Positions 46,698 through 60,473 are shown, counted from the stretch's first letter. The stretch is DNA of 64,000 bases from Haemonchus contortus (GCA_000469685.2 LS997564.1:6598591-6662590), one strand, 5' to 3'. Numbers and translations: made by a program. Notes: a model not told the origin generated them from the sequence alone.

Positions 46698-49368
46698 TTA
46701 TGAGTATCCAGAATTATATTTGTGAACTACCTGAACGAATTGCACTTGAAAATGTGTAAACGGAAGCCAGCACTATACGATGCGAAAACAACGTTATCGA
46801 TTGGTGAACGAACTGAACGCGAGTGCAGGAGAACTCACAAATCAGGGAAACGAAAATGAATAATTTGATATTTCGAAAGCAATATTTCGCCGATATCAGA
46901 AGCAACTTAGTTCGCTGTGAGATAAGCCAGGCGCGAAACTATCGGAAGAAGGGCATACTAAAGTTTAATGCAATGCCCCATTAAAAAGTCGAGGAGCTCT
47001 AAAGTATTGATTAATCTAAGATTTCATCAATATCCAAACAAGCTATGAGATGAAAGCCTAATTCTTCAAAACAATAACAGCTGGCAACTCAATCCAGCAG
47101 GTATTGGTTTACCGGAATTCCTCTTTTTACAAACTTCTGAAGCTTCGAAGGAATTGTTCTTTTCTGAAATTTGAGAACATAAATGCGTGCACTGGGAAAT
47201 TCCAAGTGGCAATAAATTACGAAGGAATTCAAGGAAAGATTCGAGCTCTAAGGCAAAAGAAAGCTCGATTCTGAAAGTTCGAATCTCTTTAGCAGGAAAT
47301 GGAACGCCGCCAATTTTTTCGCGCTTTAGAAAAGGGACGGACTCTCAATACACATTTACGGACCGAACATGGAGAGAATAAAGACAACACAACGAAAGGA
47401 ATGGAGTTGAACTTTTACATGATCCTGAAATGTAGACAAGCTTGTGATCAGGTGAGCCGTCGATGGAAGCTCATGTGTTATCCATACTGCTGACTTAAGC
47501 CAAACCTTATTTGGTAGTGATGCGGATGTACCTTTCAAACGAACACTAGAGGGCATTTCGACTTGTAACCGCAATTTCTTCAAAAAAGCTGAATTGCTGC
47601 CAAGTTTTCGTCATGTTATTCATTAAGCAGCATTCCGATGCACAATCACATCACAATATCGATTAGAAAAACAAAACCACGAGATGTTCTTCTCGAAATG
47701 AGAGAGTGATACAGGGATTACTACGGGATTTCATTGCCAATTCTCATTTGAGCCATCTCATTTACTCCAGCTATCGTGGAAAAACGAAGCTCTATTTAAT
47801 CAGTAGTAGAAAAAAAAATTAATGACTCCACTTTAGAAAAGGCTTATCTCCTAGATGAGCGCCCAGTGGCGTGTCATTGCCAACTGTAATAAGGAGAGGA
47901 TTGAAATATGTCGTAGTGGGAGAGGGAAAAAGTTGAATAATGGGAAGCGTGAAGAAACTCACTGAAAACAATCTTCTAGAAAGCGGCAAAACTACGATTT
48001 ATACAATTAAAAAGGCTAAGGCTATTTTTAATGTGAGCTATTTGCATTTTGAGCTTCAAACTTGAAAAAAAAAATTCGCAACATCCAACTCCCACCTTCC
48101 ATCTCAGAAGAGATATAAATGATGCTAGAGCTATGATCGCAGATTAGAGCAGTAGATATATGAGCAATACGGATCCAGGGGGGCTCAAAGAGCAAGGAAA
48201 TCTCGAAGTTCCAAGCGTCACATGACGAGTGATAACGTGACCTGGCGAAATGGGTGAACGGTTGAGAAAAAGTTGCGCGACCCACGTAAAATTACAGCGC
48301 GGTTGCAGTCGAACGCAAGTCTATAGCGGTTAGAATAATAAAAAAGAAAAAAATTCGCAAAGACGTCATTCGACGGCTTTACAGTTTAAATGCATAACTT
48401 CAAAAGAAGCGAACGCATCAAGATATTTCGCAAGGTGCTCTTTCCGGAATGACTCTACATTTGAAGACCGTCGAAGACACATTGCCAAACACTCGGAAAC
48501 TTAGGTCGAATGAAACTTAAATGGAGCCAATCGTTTTCAATTGCGCCATTGTTGTATCAGTTGTGTGTTCGCTAGGCCACCCACGTGAATCAGGAGATTC
48601 AACAAATATTATACGGGTGCTTTTAATGGATCTGTTGGAGAATGCCTGCACTGCAATAGATGATTGAACAATGAAGTCTATTGGTTGAAACGACATCAAG
48701 TAATCGCCTGAGCAGCAACTTTTGGAATTTTTGCTCATTTCCTTTCTCGATGTCACGATTAGGAGGAGGCAACCGCATCGATTATTCCACCATTCGAATA
48801 CAATGCGCATAATTTACTCGTTCTCAGGTCGCCAACATCGAAAGCCCAACTTATTTTCACAAGAATGCACTTGCTCCAGTATCGATCACCGCGCGCGTGG
48901 TTCACGCAACGCGGTAACGGCAATAGGGCGAGTATAGCAGGCCGCAACTGGCACAATTGAAAATGTGAAGACTGTTCAACTAATCCGCTACTAGGAATAA
49001 TAGAGAGACTACCACTGACCATTAATGGGAAATTCAGTGGAAGTTCCAAAACTGCTTCGATTAATGCAGTCTTCCTTCCATAACTTTCACAAGGTACACT
49101 GGTACAGGTAGATTTGTTATTGACAGTTCTTAGAGAGAATTGCGCGGAACCAAAAAAAAAGAATCAATGCAACGAGAATCTACGACGCCGCACACGTGCC
49201 TTTGTTCTATTCACCTGTATAAAGACTGACGTGATCAAGTCCCGTCTGGTGTGTCATAAGCGATCACTAAAGAATATCTTAGAGTAACACGATATGCGAG
49301 TAAATCAGTTATGAAAGGAATTTGGTTGAGTATGCGAGCATAGCGCAATTTAGCCAAGGCAGCCATTA

Positions 49369-49542
49369 AAAAGGAATTCCTGACAAGGTGAAATTGATCG
49401 AGTTGAAAGTGAATAATGAACGGATTGCCTCAGCATTCAAACATGCAAATAGAGTCCATAATCGAAAAACCACACCAGCCCACGCAGCCACGATGGCCGC
49501 CGCCGCCCGTGCTCCGCTATCGGAATTCCTGCCAGGAGCCAT
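49369..49542 (-). CDS. Short possible membrane-protein exon, doubtful
   Basis: From an ATG at 49542 the minus strand reads 57 codons to TAA. The first half is coded by an unusually GC-rich patch and gives a polar start followed by an alanine-rich hydrophobic stretch (AAAAIVAAWAGVVF). It could be a first coding exon ending at a GT near GGCTG|GTGTGG. No partner exon was found, so it may be chance. Confidence 0.2.
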
Positions 49543-52500
49543 GAAATTCAGCTCCTTTTGAAAATAAAGATCATAGCAACGTCAATGACACAAGGAAGGA
49601 GGACAGACCACAACAAAAAGTAAATACAGCCGTATCATCCAACAAACCTCCTTGTCCTGATGCCCAAACTACTTGTGATTCCTTGTGCGATCGTAAAAGA
49701 TGTTAGCGATGACACTGTTTTAGCTGAAAATGACTTTTTGTCCCATCAATACCCCATGATAGAATTCTTTCACCTTCCTAAAAGGATCTGTAGCTCTGGG
49801 GCTAAGCAGTAAAACTGGGGGATGAGATATCTGTTGAACTATTGGGACACGTCTTTATTTAGAATTAACGGATTTTAAAAGGTGACTTTTGTCAATGAAA
49901 GACAGCAATGCAGAAATGAAAAGCAAGTTCGCCCTGGAAGTGATGATGAACGTTTTCCGCAACGAAAAGGCGGCAAGTGCCGGTGACTATGAAGTGAAAC
50001 AAACCAAAAATGGGCATCAATTTTGGAAAAATATCATTCGTAAAAGTTGTTTACATGAATAAGGGTATTATCCATGCATTGAACGACTTGCACATCCAGC
50101 CAATGTTCTTTTCGATGAATTCATTTCCATAACATTCAAAGTCGATTTTGCCAAATAAATATGTTTGTAGTGAGGTAATACCTACACCATCAACGGTACT
50201 ACAATAGGGAAATATAGCCCTGACGAACAGGATAATCTTCTCATGAACCTGGCTCAGGTAACTTGCGGGGAACTCGAGCAAACTGCATGGTAGTTTCAAT
50301 CACGGAGGCGGTTTTGAAACGGTGCACACGCTCATACCTGTAATGAGGCCATTGCCCCAGCAGCACAAAACCTGGATTCATGATGAAAGTATTGTGTTTA
50401 CCAAAGGGCAGCATTCATCCCATCCTCCTTACCCCACACTGTTTTGAGGTTGTTTTTCTAAATTTTCGACCGGTGGAGGTTATTGAATGCTGTGCTAGAC
50501 CTACTGTTTCATCCTTGGGGAAATAATTCCGGAACCGAGGAGATATCTTCAGCAGTTTAACTCCTTTGAATCCTCTTGTTTTTCTCACCGCTCCTCTGAA
50601 TCAATAGGTAGTACAATAATGGACCTATATGAAAGTCCTATACAGAATTTCACATGAAATGGGAAATTGTTTCTATGGTAGAAAGTGGCTTTCAAAGTAA
50701 GCGACATGAATATCAATTTGTTTGAAAGGGCAATTGAAGTTCTACTCAACACTTACCCAAAGCTAAAAACAATGCGATCAGTTAAAGAATCGCGAAGTAG
50801 AACACTCAAACGTAACGAAGGAAATGTAAGAGTGCGTGATCGAGAACAAGAACTTCTGGATAGTTTTACTTTTTGCCAACATCCGCGCTACATTGAATGC
50901 AATGATGAATATTTCAAGTAGAAGAGAAGTCGAAGAGTTTAGAGTTCAACTGAGCAGAGTGGTAAGAGAGAGAGAAATCGAAATTTTAGCGAAAATTCAA
51001 TGACAAAGTCTGGATGCGACGAAATGAGCAGCGCACGTGGTCTGCCTTCCGTACCAGTGAATTGAGCGGTTGCGACACGCGACGTCGCACCGCAGTAAAT
51101 CTCAACGGAGCACGAAATCTTTTCAGGCGCAGCCGTTTCAGGCTATGTGTGACGGTCGTTTAGAGCCATTAGGGCTATAAAGCAGTGGTCTTGGGCAATT
51201 TGAAGTCTATGGCTGCTCCTAATACGAATCTTGTCAATTCCTCGTTGAGATCGCATTGGAATGTGTCAATTTACCACTGGAAAGGGCAATAAGATGGCTG
51301 TCATCTCTGTTTCTCTTGAACATTGAAATTCAGGTTTTTTGATATTATCTGATCTAGACAGACTTTATTCGAGGGTCTTCCAAGTTTCCAGTTGGCGCTG
51401 TTGTCAGTATTGCCATTTTCGACAGCTTTCGACCGTAGATTCCACCTACGTTTCTTACTGGCTGTCTTATAACAACCTGAACGCCATTCACGAGCTAGGC
51501 CAAGAAATTTCATCCTTAGGGTGAAGCATAGAAACGAAAAAACTCTACTGAAGTCGTCGTATCAGGCAATCCACCCTTCAAGGGACCGTAAACGAAAAAT
51601 GCACCCATCCCCGGTCACGGAAGGAGTGAGAGGGGACCCAGACTTCAGGGCTTCCAAAAGGACTCTACGCCCGGAAAGCGAAGTGACCCTTCCTAATGTT
51701 ATGTTATGTTTATTACGCTGCTAAAGCAAACGTAGTATAAAACTATAACAAGCTTCTGAAACTAACTTAAATAATGGAGCAAATACAAGGAACACACGTA
51801 GATAAAACGTACTCTTATAAAGAGAACCACATAAAGGAGGCAAAAGACTCCTAGATGAGATATAAAACAAAGGTGAAGAAGAAGAGATGGTCAACCGCAA
51901 AGAATTATGAAAGCTCATACTTAGATAAGATTACTTCTACAGAGCGTTTGAACTTAGTCAAGGAATCCGGAACGATCGTGTTTTTTGTTACCTTTTTGTA
52001 ATGGGTCCAAAAGTAACTGAACTGACCTAGTTATCTAGTAGCGACTATACTTTTTGGCCTAGCCAAGTGAAGCGATGCTTTATAGAGTTTTTCATAGAGA
52101 ATATGCTCCGAAAATAGAAAACAGTGTGGATGTAATTACCGTATGGTTTCATGTGTGTTCCATGTTTTACTACAGCTAAAAGATATTTAAATGAAATTTC
52201 TGAAAAATCTTCCACGAGCGGTAAGGAGTAACTGTCGAAGGAAGATGAGGAATTCCTCTTTAGATCTTCAACAACAATCCTGCCTCATTTGACTAGTTTT
52301 TCGGTATATTCTGGTTTATTTGTCAGTAGTGACTGTGCATTCCGGACATTCCAAATGCTATTATAGATTCCTCTAAAACAGTTTCTGAAAAAGTTGTGGT
52401 TGCTTATTCAGTTTCCTCATTAAAACCTCACCAAGAATCCGATGTCAGTTGAGAGGCAAAAAACCAGAAGTGCTTTGCGGATGTGTTAACAGTTTCTGAG

Positions 52501-52706
52501 AAGGCTACTCAAGAGGAATCGATGGCTTTGCAGAAATGGGTGAGACTTGCGATTTGTGTTAGTTTAGTTAGGGATAATTGTTCCAATCTGGTTACATGAT
52601 GTGCCGCCTGCCTTCAGATTAGCAAATTTTTCCACAGCCTCATTCACGCTCAGTCAACGCTCATACTATGACTGTGTCCCACGGATCTCACACCTGCGGG
52701 TGTGGT

Positions 52707-52946
52707 GCGTTAGGAACGAAATGGTCGCGTCGCGGTGAGAGGGGCGTCGCGCGCGAAGGAATGTAGCAGGATGCAGCAGTAGGTAAGAAATACAAGAACA
52801 AAAGTACTAATAGTAGAACTATGCATAAAATAATGATCGCATCTCGATTGAGCTGTATGAAGAACGCTTGAACTGTAATAACGGCGAATGAGTGGTCCGC
52901 GACAGCCGCGTGCGGCGAATCGATCACCCCAAATCGTTCCTAACGC
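52707..52946. repeat. Foldback element
   Basis: GCGTTAGGAACGA at 52707-52719 is mirrored by TCGTTCCTAACGC at 52934-52946. Diverged inner arms are rich in CG (GTCGCGTCGCGG against CCGCGACAGCCGCGTGCGGC). It has no coding capacity. Confidence 0.6.
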
Positions 52947-55192
52947 CCGTCTCCCCGCACCTGCTTGTCAGCGGATCAAAAGTGGCTAGAAAAATGTAGA
53001 TAGGGTTTCACAACAATAGGTGACTCAGTGAGGTGGTTCTCCTTGCGAAAGACCATATCATCACCATGCTTGACTTTCATACCTCATATGAGCTTCTGTC
53101 AAACTCAGATACGTTCCTCCTTGTAAAACTGTCGAGGATTACTTTTCTATCGGTCACAGGAAATCTTTCAGTCAATATCGTGATAGTGTTCAAGCGAAAA
53201 AGGGGATAGGGTGGAACTCTCTTCGGAAGGAACAGGTCGGAGAGGGCAAAGGGGACGGGGATAAGGTGGAGGGGAGAGTTCCATAACTGGATAGAGCTGC
53301 TTACTACAGCATTACACGACAATCAAAAGTTTGATATGAAAAGAACCATGAAGCTGGTAACCGTGTTGTGGGGAAGTTCTCGAGTTGATGGGCATGCTTC
53401 TGAAGAGAAGCGTTATATTCGAGTAGGTTGGTTCCACTTCTCGAAAGGGTTCTTACTTTACGTGATTTTAACTGTGAAAGTTGCTAATTATCTTTTTCTC
53501 CCACCTAAACAGAATTTGAACAATGCAGGCTGTTGAGTTGGATTCATTTTACCTCCATAGAACCCTAAGATTCAACCTTTTCCGGTTTGCTTCATTTTCA
53601 TAGTGGATACTACCTGGCGTATCTTCAAAAGCCGGATCCTGATTGTTCTATGATGATGACATGATGTTAACAGGCGACAGGCGATCTCAAGTAACAAGTG
53701 CAAGGTTGGTTTTTTGTAGCCGGCTCTCAAGTTTAAAGTTGAACAACAAAAAGAACAGATACATGACAGCTGAATTGAACAAGTCCAGCTCTTTGAGGTC
53801 TAAATAATGGCACTCAGCTCACATTATACTCACAGTTATATAAAGTTGCTGCAGATACCTCGGACATACTCGTTTAATTAATCACTACTGTACTATTATT
53901 GTAATTCGATAGGTCTTCGCAGTGTTGACTTGATTATAAATGTCCGGCCAGTGAAAGGCCAATGCTGGGAAAATTCTCAATGAGTTGGACCCTGTTCAGC
54001 CCATTGAGCTTCATATTCTGACTGATTGTGAGGGAGGTTCCAGGTATTGGAAACTATTTGTCAAACTGTAAGATGGACCGCCCAATATAATTTAGAATCA
54101 ACCCTTTCAAAAGCAAAATATGGTTCAAGAGCTCCCAACTTGTGACCAATTCAACAGAAATTTCCCGGGCCCTGATAAGCACATTCACACCTAGTCATGG
54201 AAGTTTATTAGCCCGGAAATGCAAAGATCGAACGGTGTGATTGTGGGCCTCGACAAAGAGTACTTCTTGACCTGATTTCTCATTCGCAGCCATCCCAAGG
54301 GACTGTGACCACAGATCGGTCGGCCTGATCCGGAATCCGGCATTCGACGAAGACTTTCTCTTGTCGGAAGTGTGATGCGTTTCAGATAACACACTTGAGC
54401 ATGGGGAACAGGAAGGAACGGCAAAGGAATCGGTCGACGGTATTGAATCTTCCGCGGAACTATGTTGGTTGGTTGGTTTGCAGGGACTATCAGGACGCGG
54501 TGGTCATGAAAAGGCGTATCCCAGTAAACCATATTCACACACAGCTCTCATTTCCACTTTTGAATAGTCAAAAATACTTCTTGATAACAAAGTTCCCATC
54601 CTCATTTGAAACCGAATAAGCAAGCAGCTGAAAAAGGGAAAAATGGCTGGCTACCAGACCCACTCTCCTCTGTGCATCGAAACCCGTCTGAGACAACCAG
54701 GAATTTTCCTTTAGTGAAATCAAGAGGTGCAAATCAAGCTTGGAAATTCATAGCAGATTGTCCCGCAGAGGTCCTCTTTGCGCAACTAGGCTGAGCTTTC
54801 CTTCCATTTGTTTGATAGTCAGCTTCCAATATTTTAATCATCGAGGAGGCAGAAAATCAGAGTAGGTTCACCTCTTCATGCAGTATCAACCAAGGAGAAT
54901 TGGAGCTAGCCAAAAAATCCTCTTAGTTCATACAGAGGAAGTACCCAGACAATTACTATTATCACCCGCCAACACTTGACCGGAATCCAACCAGTCGAAT
55001 GATACCTCATCACGAACGATCGTTACTAGGCAATAGAATGTAGCACAATAGAACATTGTTGGGTTTTTGTAGCTCATCGGGGCATTTCCAGGTCATCATA
55101 CATAATTTCGATCACGGTCTCATCTACTGGTGTCCACTAGCGATAGTTGGGCGTGACGGAGGCCATCAGTTCGTCGATCTGACCATTCCGAT

Positions 55193-58100
55193 ATGCTTCG
55201 CTTGCTGCTCTGTCTAGCCATCGTATGTACAGGTAAGGAAGAACATCACTCCAATGTTTCTCAGTTCACTCATGGTATTTTCGATAATCTACCCACGTAG
55301 GTCACTGAGATGCTTATTTGTAGTTCAGTTTGTACAGGTTATTGCTTAATAAAGTCCAACTGCGATTTCATTCCAACTCCTGTCTTCACATTTTCTAATG
55401 GGGTATCGCCTGGTTGAAAAATCACCTTGATTCATACAAAGGTACCTTGGAAAGCTCACCTTTCTCTCATTTCATGCAGTGCAACCGATAAAAGTGGAAT
55501 CTGGAAAAGTTTGAAGGGAATTCTTTCTATGCTCCCCCTTTGAGGAAACTCTTAAATTCTATTAGGTTTCTTTCTTTCTACACTCCTCTCTGACCCTTTT
55601 TTTTTTTCGTCACAGTCATTAGTTCTCTTGCCAGTCTGACAGTGATTTGTTTTCACAGTAAGTTTTACAGTCTGTTACTTCCCATGTTGATTTTCCTTTC
55701 AGGGAGCAGCCCGTTTTACAGTGGAGTTCATTAATTTCACAAAATCGTGGCAAGTAATGGGCAGCAAACTGACTTTTCTAGTGATGCACAAACAAAGTTG
55801 TTTTTATTTTGAAAACATCTAAACAAGTTGACTGATATACTCCTTATAATCGAATATTTCAATCTACGTTCATAGGATTGGGGTTAGTGACTGCGCTCTT
55901 TTGATGATGACGTTTGTTGTTGGAGAGAAAACTTTAAGATTATAGATGAGAATATCTCTATCTTGTGTAGACATTTCATGGTGAACGAAAAAGAATTACG
56001 ACCTGTCCGTGCTAACCCAGATATTCGACTGCGAATGTGAGAAAAACCATCTCATCGTACGATTCATTGCTTTCTACCGGTGAGTAGACAAAGCCAATGA
56101 GGATGTTTTGACTAACAATAAGAGTGACTGGGTCCCAAAGATATTCAAAAAAGCTCATTGTGTCAGCATCACGATGGAAAAAGAACAAGGTATCCGGTTG
56201 AAAACACACTGGTTGTGTTGTAGCTGTGGTCAAAAGTTGGATATATTCAGAAATTGCGTGTGTTTATACTTTGCTTTCCTATTTTGTCCAAAAACTCGAA
56301 CTTTTGATTACTCGTGATATGACTTTTGATGTGCCAAACGTGAAGAGCTTCACGATCGATTTCTTTCCTTGTTCAACTGGATAGTTGATTGTAAGCCTGT
56401 AAAGCTAACTAGTGGAGCACCTTGATTATAAAAAAGCTTCTTTCATATATTTACATATGAGGATTAGGATCTGCCTTGCACGATGCGCTTCTATAAAGTT
56501 CTCTACATACAGTGACAAACAAACAAACATAAAGCTCAACGATTTCTTTGTTCACAACCCTAATAACTTCATTTTCATTATCAATCCTTTTTGAAGTTAG
56601 AATGCCGATCACATGCCGCAAAATACTAATATGTAGCTCAATGTATCAATCACTGAAACCTTAAAAGTCAACTCTCAGAAGTCGCTATTCCTGATTCTCT
56701 TTCTAGCCAAGGGTTACCGGCTATTTTCCTTTATTCCTATGAATATTCTAATTTTCAAAGAGAAAAGGACTTTCATATACATGGTCTTCTTGATAATCAC
56801 TGAATGTAGTGAAGTTTCAGTAAGTGGACAGTTAGCCGCCGTGTATTCGAATGCAAGTCGAAGTAGCGATTGCAGTAATTGGAGCAGCTGGGGTCCATGT
56901 ATATGGCCTGATAGCAAACACGATGTGAGTTCCTTCCTGGAAACACAAATTCAGAGACCATTTAAAAAATAGATGTAATTGATAGGACCAAATCGACCCA
57001 GTGTAGAGAAGATCAGAAAATTTTTCTGAAAAACCATGGGATAAGGGTAAGTTTATGGTCGGAAAAAGGGAAACTTCTATTAAAAAGGCGGAATAGCACA
57101 TTTTCTCGATAGATTTGGATTTAGAGGTAGAAATAGAGGGAGGCTCCGTTCAAAGAATTTCCTTCAATAACTAAAAATAACTAAAAGTGATGCAGGAGAG
57201 CTAAAAAATTTTCAGGTGCCCTATCTTCAACAGATATCACCCGTGTGTCAGATGCACTGGTTCTACATGTTCGTGAAGCGATATAATACAGTACGTTTTT
57301 CGGTAATTTTTTTTACATTATGTGACTATAATCAAGCTTATATCCACATCGTTGTGGCGGGAGTTTAGGCTTTCTAAAAAATACTCTCAGCTAGCTTTTT
57401 GGGAGAATTAAAGAAAAGCTGACCTTTTTTGAAATTTAAAATGGAAACATCAGTCAACAATTGGTCTTCACCATGGTCTCTCTGCCTACAAGTCCGCCTT
57501 TTACCTCTAAACTGATGGTGGCATCATTGTCAAATGCTCAAACCCTGATTAGATCAGAATTGAGGGAGGGTGGGGTTGAAATGACACTATCATATTTTAT
57601 TTTTCATTTTTTATTAACCGATGCTCTGCTAGTTTTCCTTACCATTAGAGGACCAATAATGTCGGGAACGGCCGAAGGGGTATATTTTCAAAATCTTCAT
57701 GATCGAAGATTTTTATATTTTTTATTTTCCACTAAAAAATGCTAAACAGTATCATCATACTGTGACAGTGCATCATATTTTCAGGCGCTGAACAACTTTT
57801 ACAACTACATGCAGTTCGTATTGCGTTCAGGAAAACCTTGTGGTCTGTGTTCGTATAAACAAAGCTGTGGATATGGAGGCAGTAAAAAGTGCAATACCAG
57901 CCCTTTTACGTAAGCTTTCTCTACCATCGGTTAACATTGTTTACAGAACATTTTTATTCTTACTGGGCACAGGAATGAGCTTGCACGCCAACTGACTAAC
58001 ACCCCTCGGCACTACTACTACTACTGCTTCCCTATGTATCCAAAACTCTCCTGGTAGCTTCCGACACAGAAGAGCCATCCGTAGGCTATAAATTGGCGTT

Positions 58101-59186
58101 GAAGCTTCATGGTTGTGTGCTTCTAATCTCTTCGGCCACTATTCCGTTTGGGAGACCACAACGAGCGGATAACTTTGTTGCTCCAGCTTCTTAACACTTC
58201 TTATCTTGCTTTTATCAATTGATATTAATTTCTATCACCCATTATCATCTACTAGCTCATTCTTATCCAGGTAAAAACCATGTTTTGTAACGGATAGAGG
58301 GACAGAGCAAATCTGTAGAGAAGGACTGTAGGATTCCCGGGACTTTAGGAGAATGGCCTCTCCTGCAGGTGACCTTTCACGGTTTCCAGGAAGAGCCGTG
58401 CACCTGTTCGGGTTGTGGCTGGTACGGAAAACCGGCTAGAAAATCGCGCACTACAGCGCAGGTAATGTGGCGCTAATAGTCCCTATTGTTCCCTTCCTTC
58501 GAAAGGGCGTGAGGTGCATCACTTAATCAGCAGCCCGTTGAACGTACGTACGTAATTTTCGTTATACGCTGCGCTTATTGCTCGTGAAATCCCCTTCGAT
58601 GAATGACAGGGATGTGCAGGATTCTGGGCTGTGGTCTTCAATACTTGAAGAATATCGTTAGTACGAAATGTCTGATCGTTCAGAATCGACGGTGGTCGCC
58701 CTGTTATACCGTTCTATGTGGCCGAAAGGGTATGTTCAGCTTTGGATTTAGGAGGAGAAAGCCAAGTTGATTCCTGTGAAGTGGACTATGAACAGCTCAA
58801 AGTAAGGATTGGTTAATTATTCCCCCAGAATAAAAGTCATCGTCACGTTCTTTTAGGAAAACGGAGGCGAATGCCGTCTATGGCCTTCCCCTCGTGTTGA
58901 TTTATCAACAATTGAGCCAGTGTTCCGTAAGCACATTGATTCACTCAAGTGGTACTCCTGTTTGCCGCAAACGAAGTGAGTTATTCAAAGGTCTCTGTGT
59001 ATCCGAAGAATCTCAATCCTTTCCAGGACCATCAGAAATGGTGGCCGCATAGTGAAGGAGAAAGTTTGTCGTTGTTGTTGTTTCCCCTTTCAACCGAATC
59101 CGCTCACTTATCGATGTGAGCACATTTATGGAGCACCGCCAGCTCCAGGTCAAGAATTTCTCAAAAAAGAGTTAGCCGAGTGGTGA
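55193..59186 (+). CDS. Small secreted Cys-rich protein with a thrombospondin-1-like opening
   Basis: Seven exons: 55193-55232, 56821-56924, 57216-57290, 57785-57909, 58684-58801, 58857-58975 and 59027-59186 (stop TGA 59184-59186). All phases agree and give 246 residues. The first exon is a signal peptide ([13 protein letters not shown]). The second exon contains [12 protein letters not shown], the W..W..C core of a thrombospondin type 1 repeat, but the rest of that domain does not follow. The remainder has paired cysteines ([23 protein letters not shown]), aromatic residues and no membrane segment. It is likely an extracellular, disulphide-bonded, nematode-type protein. I do not recognise an orthologue and the substrate or partner is unknown. 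AATAAA hexamers follow at 59240 and 59278. Confidence 0.8.
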
Positions 59187-59239
59187 AATGTCCTGTACAA
59201 GTCTTTGAATGCTTTAATCATAATAACGCTTTTTCCTGA

Positions 59240-59245
59240 ATAAAA
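59240..59245 (+). terminator. Polyadenylation signal AATAAA
   Basis: The hexamer lies 54 bases after the stop of the secreted Cys-rich gene. A second one lies at 59278-59283. Confidence 0.5.
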
Positions 59246-59332
59246 TTTTCATCATTAGTTCATAGAGAATTGTTCATAATAAACCAATAGACGCAGAAAA
59301 TTCGCTACATCGCTACAAGCACGAATTCGGAT

Positions 59333-59816
59333 GTCACCCGGGGCTACATGGCTGATGACCTGTCAAATCGTTGTTTTGAGTGCTCAAAAATGCGGTTGTT
59401 TGAGACGATGTGTTGGAGCTCGCATTGTCGTGACGTGGGATCCAACGCCAACAAATTTTTTTACGGTCAAATGTTCATGCAAAAATGAATGTAAGCTAGT
59501 CCCACTAATGCCTAATGTTGCCTCAATCTCACGATAGGTCACATTACGATCTTGCAGTACTAGTTTGTGCACAGCATCAGCCGTTTCCGAAACGACAACT
59601 GAATTTGGACGACCTCCACGAAATTCGTCTTCGGGTGAACTCACTAAACCATCGATAAACACTGATCCTAGATGGAGCTTCATCTCCAAAAATTGAACCA
59701 AGTTCATTCATGCATTGCTGTTGAGTTAGTCCACGTCGAAAGTTGTCGCGCGAAAATGCCCACGGCGCAACTCCATAACTTGGCCGAAACAAAATCTTAT
59801 AACTTAGTGTAAACAA
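59333..59816 (-). mobile_element. Broken mariner transposase fragment
   Basis: On the minus strand, reading frames contain mariner hallmarks. The N-terminal helix-turn-helix is seen as TQQQCMNEL and SRISVYRWFSEF. The linker block GRPNSVVV and the phrase NVTYREIEATLGISGTS lead to the SFLHEHLTVKK block. At about 59438 the sequence jumps, in another frame, to HDNASSNTSSQTT, the block around the second catalytic Asp. The whole stretch between them, including the first catalytic Asp, is deleted. A frameshift also lies near 59650, and the 3' third is missing. It is therefore a dead relic. It sits just 3' of the secreted Cys-rich gene. Confidence 0.85.
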
Positions 59817-59960
59817 AACAAATCGAGCTCAAATTTTGCAACAGAACCTCAAAATAGTCAAACTTTACGATAGTGGTGTCAGTTGCTAGATTGCTACACT
59901 AGTTTTTCCAAATCCCGAAATATAAAAGGCAACCCTCGTACACAACCACAACCCATGAAT

Positions 59961-60198
59961 GGCTGCTTTCATAGTCCGCCGGCCGGCGTGCCGGCGGAGG
60001 CAGTGCTAGGGGGAGGAGGGAGGCAGACAAATAGGCAAACAGTCCACGCCCCTTCGTGGAGTTGAAAACGAACAACCTTCGAAGGGGTGTGGACTGTTTG
60101 CCTTACACTGTCTGCCTCCCTCCTCCCCCCTAGCACTGCCTCCGCCGGCACGCCGGCGCGCCGGTCGGCCTGCCAGCCGACGGACTATGAAAGCAGCC
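59961..60198. repeat. Near-perfect GC-rich foldback element
   Basis: The left arm starts GGCTGCTTTCATAGTCCG at 59961 and the right arm ends CGGACTATGAAAGCAGCC at 60198. The arms are about 95 and 120 bases and pair almost fully apart from two small insertions, around a loop near GTTGAAAACGAACAACC. It has no coding capacity. It lies in the spacer between two plus-strand genes, next to the mariner relic. An older relative is at 14410-14605. Confidence 0.85.
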
Positions 60199-60212
60199 AA
60201 TTACGCGTAGAT

Positions 60213-60473
60213 TCATATGCGAACCCACTGAGATATGCGGTTGTAAATCGGTAGCCAAGTTAGTATAGGCTCTATACGGCCAACGTTTGGACCTCGAGGC
60301 TGAAATAGGCGGAAGCAGTTGTCTGAAATGCCGTTTGATGATTCACAGGAATCTTGACCTCTAGTCTCTGATGGTGTAAGCAAGGCTGAAACGTCAGTCG
60401 TCTCGTGCTGTACTGCTTTGGATGTGGCACCACACCCGTGGTATCCCAGACGGAACACTAGACCAAGAATCAC
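60213..60473 (-). other. Open frame in a possible dispersed repeat
   Basis: An 86-codon minus frame with no splice context or motif. Its composition resembles repetitive non-genic frames of strongylid genomes. I would not call it a gene. Confidence 0.2.

Larger units (their letters stand above)
46731..55192. other. Long region without a convincing gene
   Basis: About 8.5 kb on either strand shows only short frames without splice continuity. A small GC-rich frame at 49369-49542 and a foldback at 52707-52946 are listed separately. The 115-codon minus frame at 54191-54538 overlaps a second open frame and has no family I can name. Confidence 0.4.

Noticed and set aside
54191..54538. 115-codon minus-strand frame, the longest in the 47-55 kb gap
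   Set aside because: Another frame is equally open on the same bases, no family is recognisable and no splice partners were found.
59883..60200. Overlapping plus- and minus-strand frames of 60-64 codons
   Set aside because: They are products of the palindromic foldback, which reads similarly on both strands.
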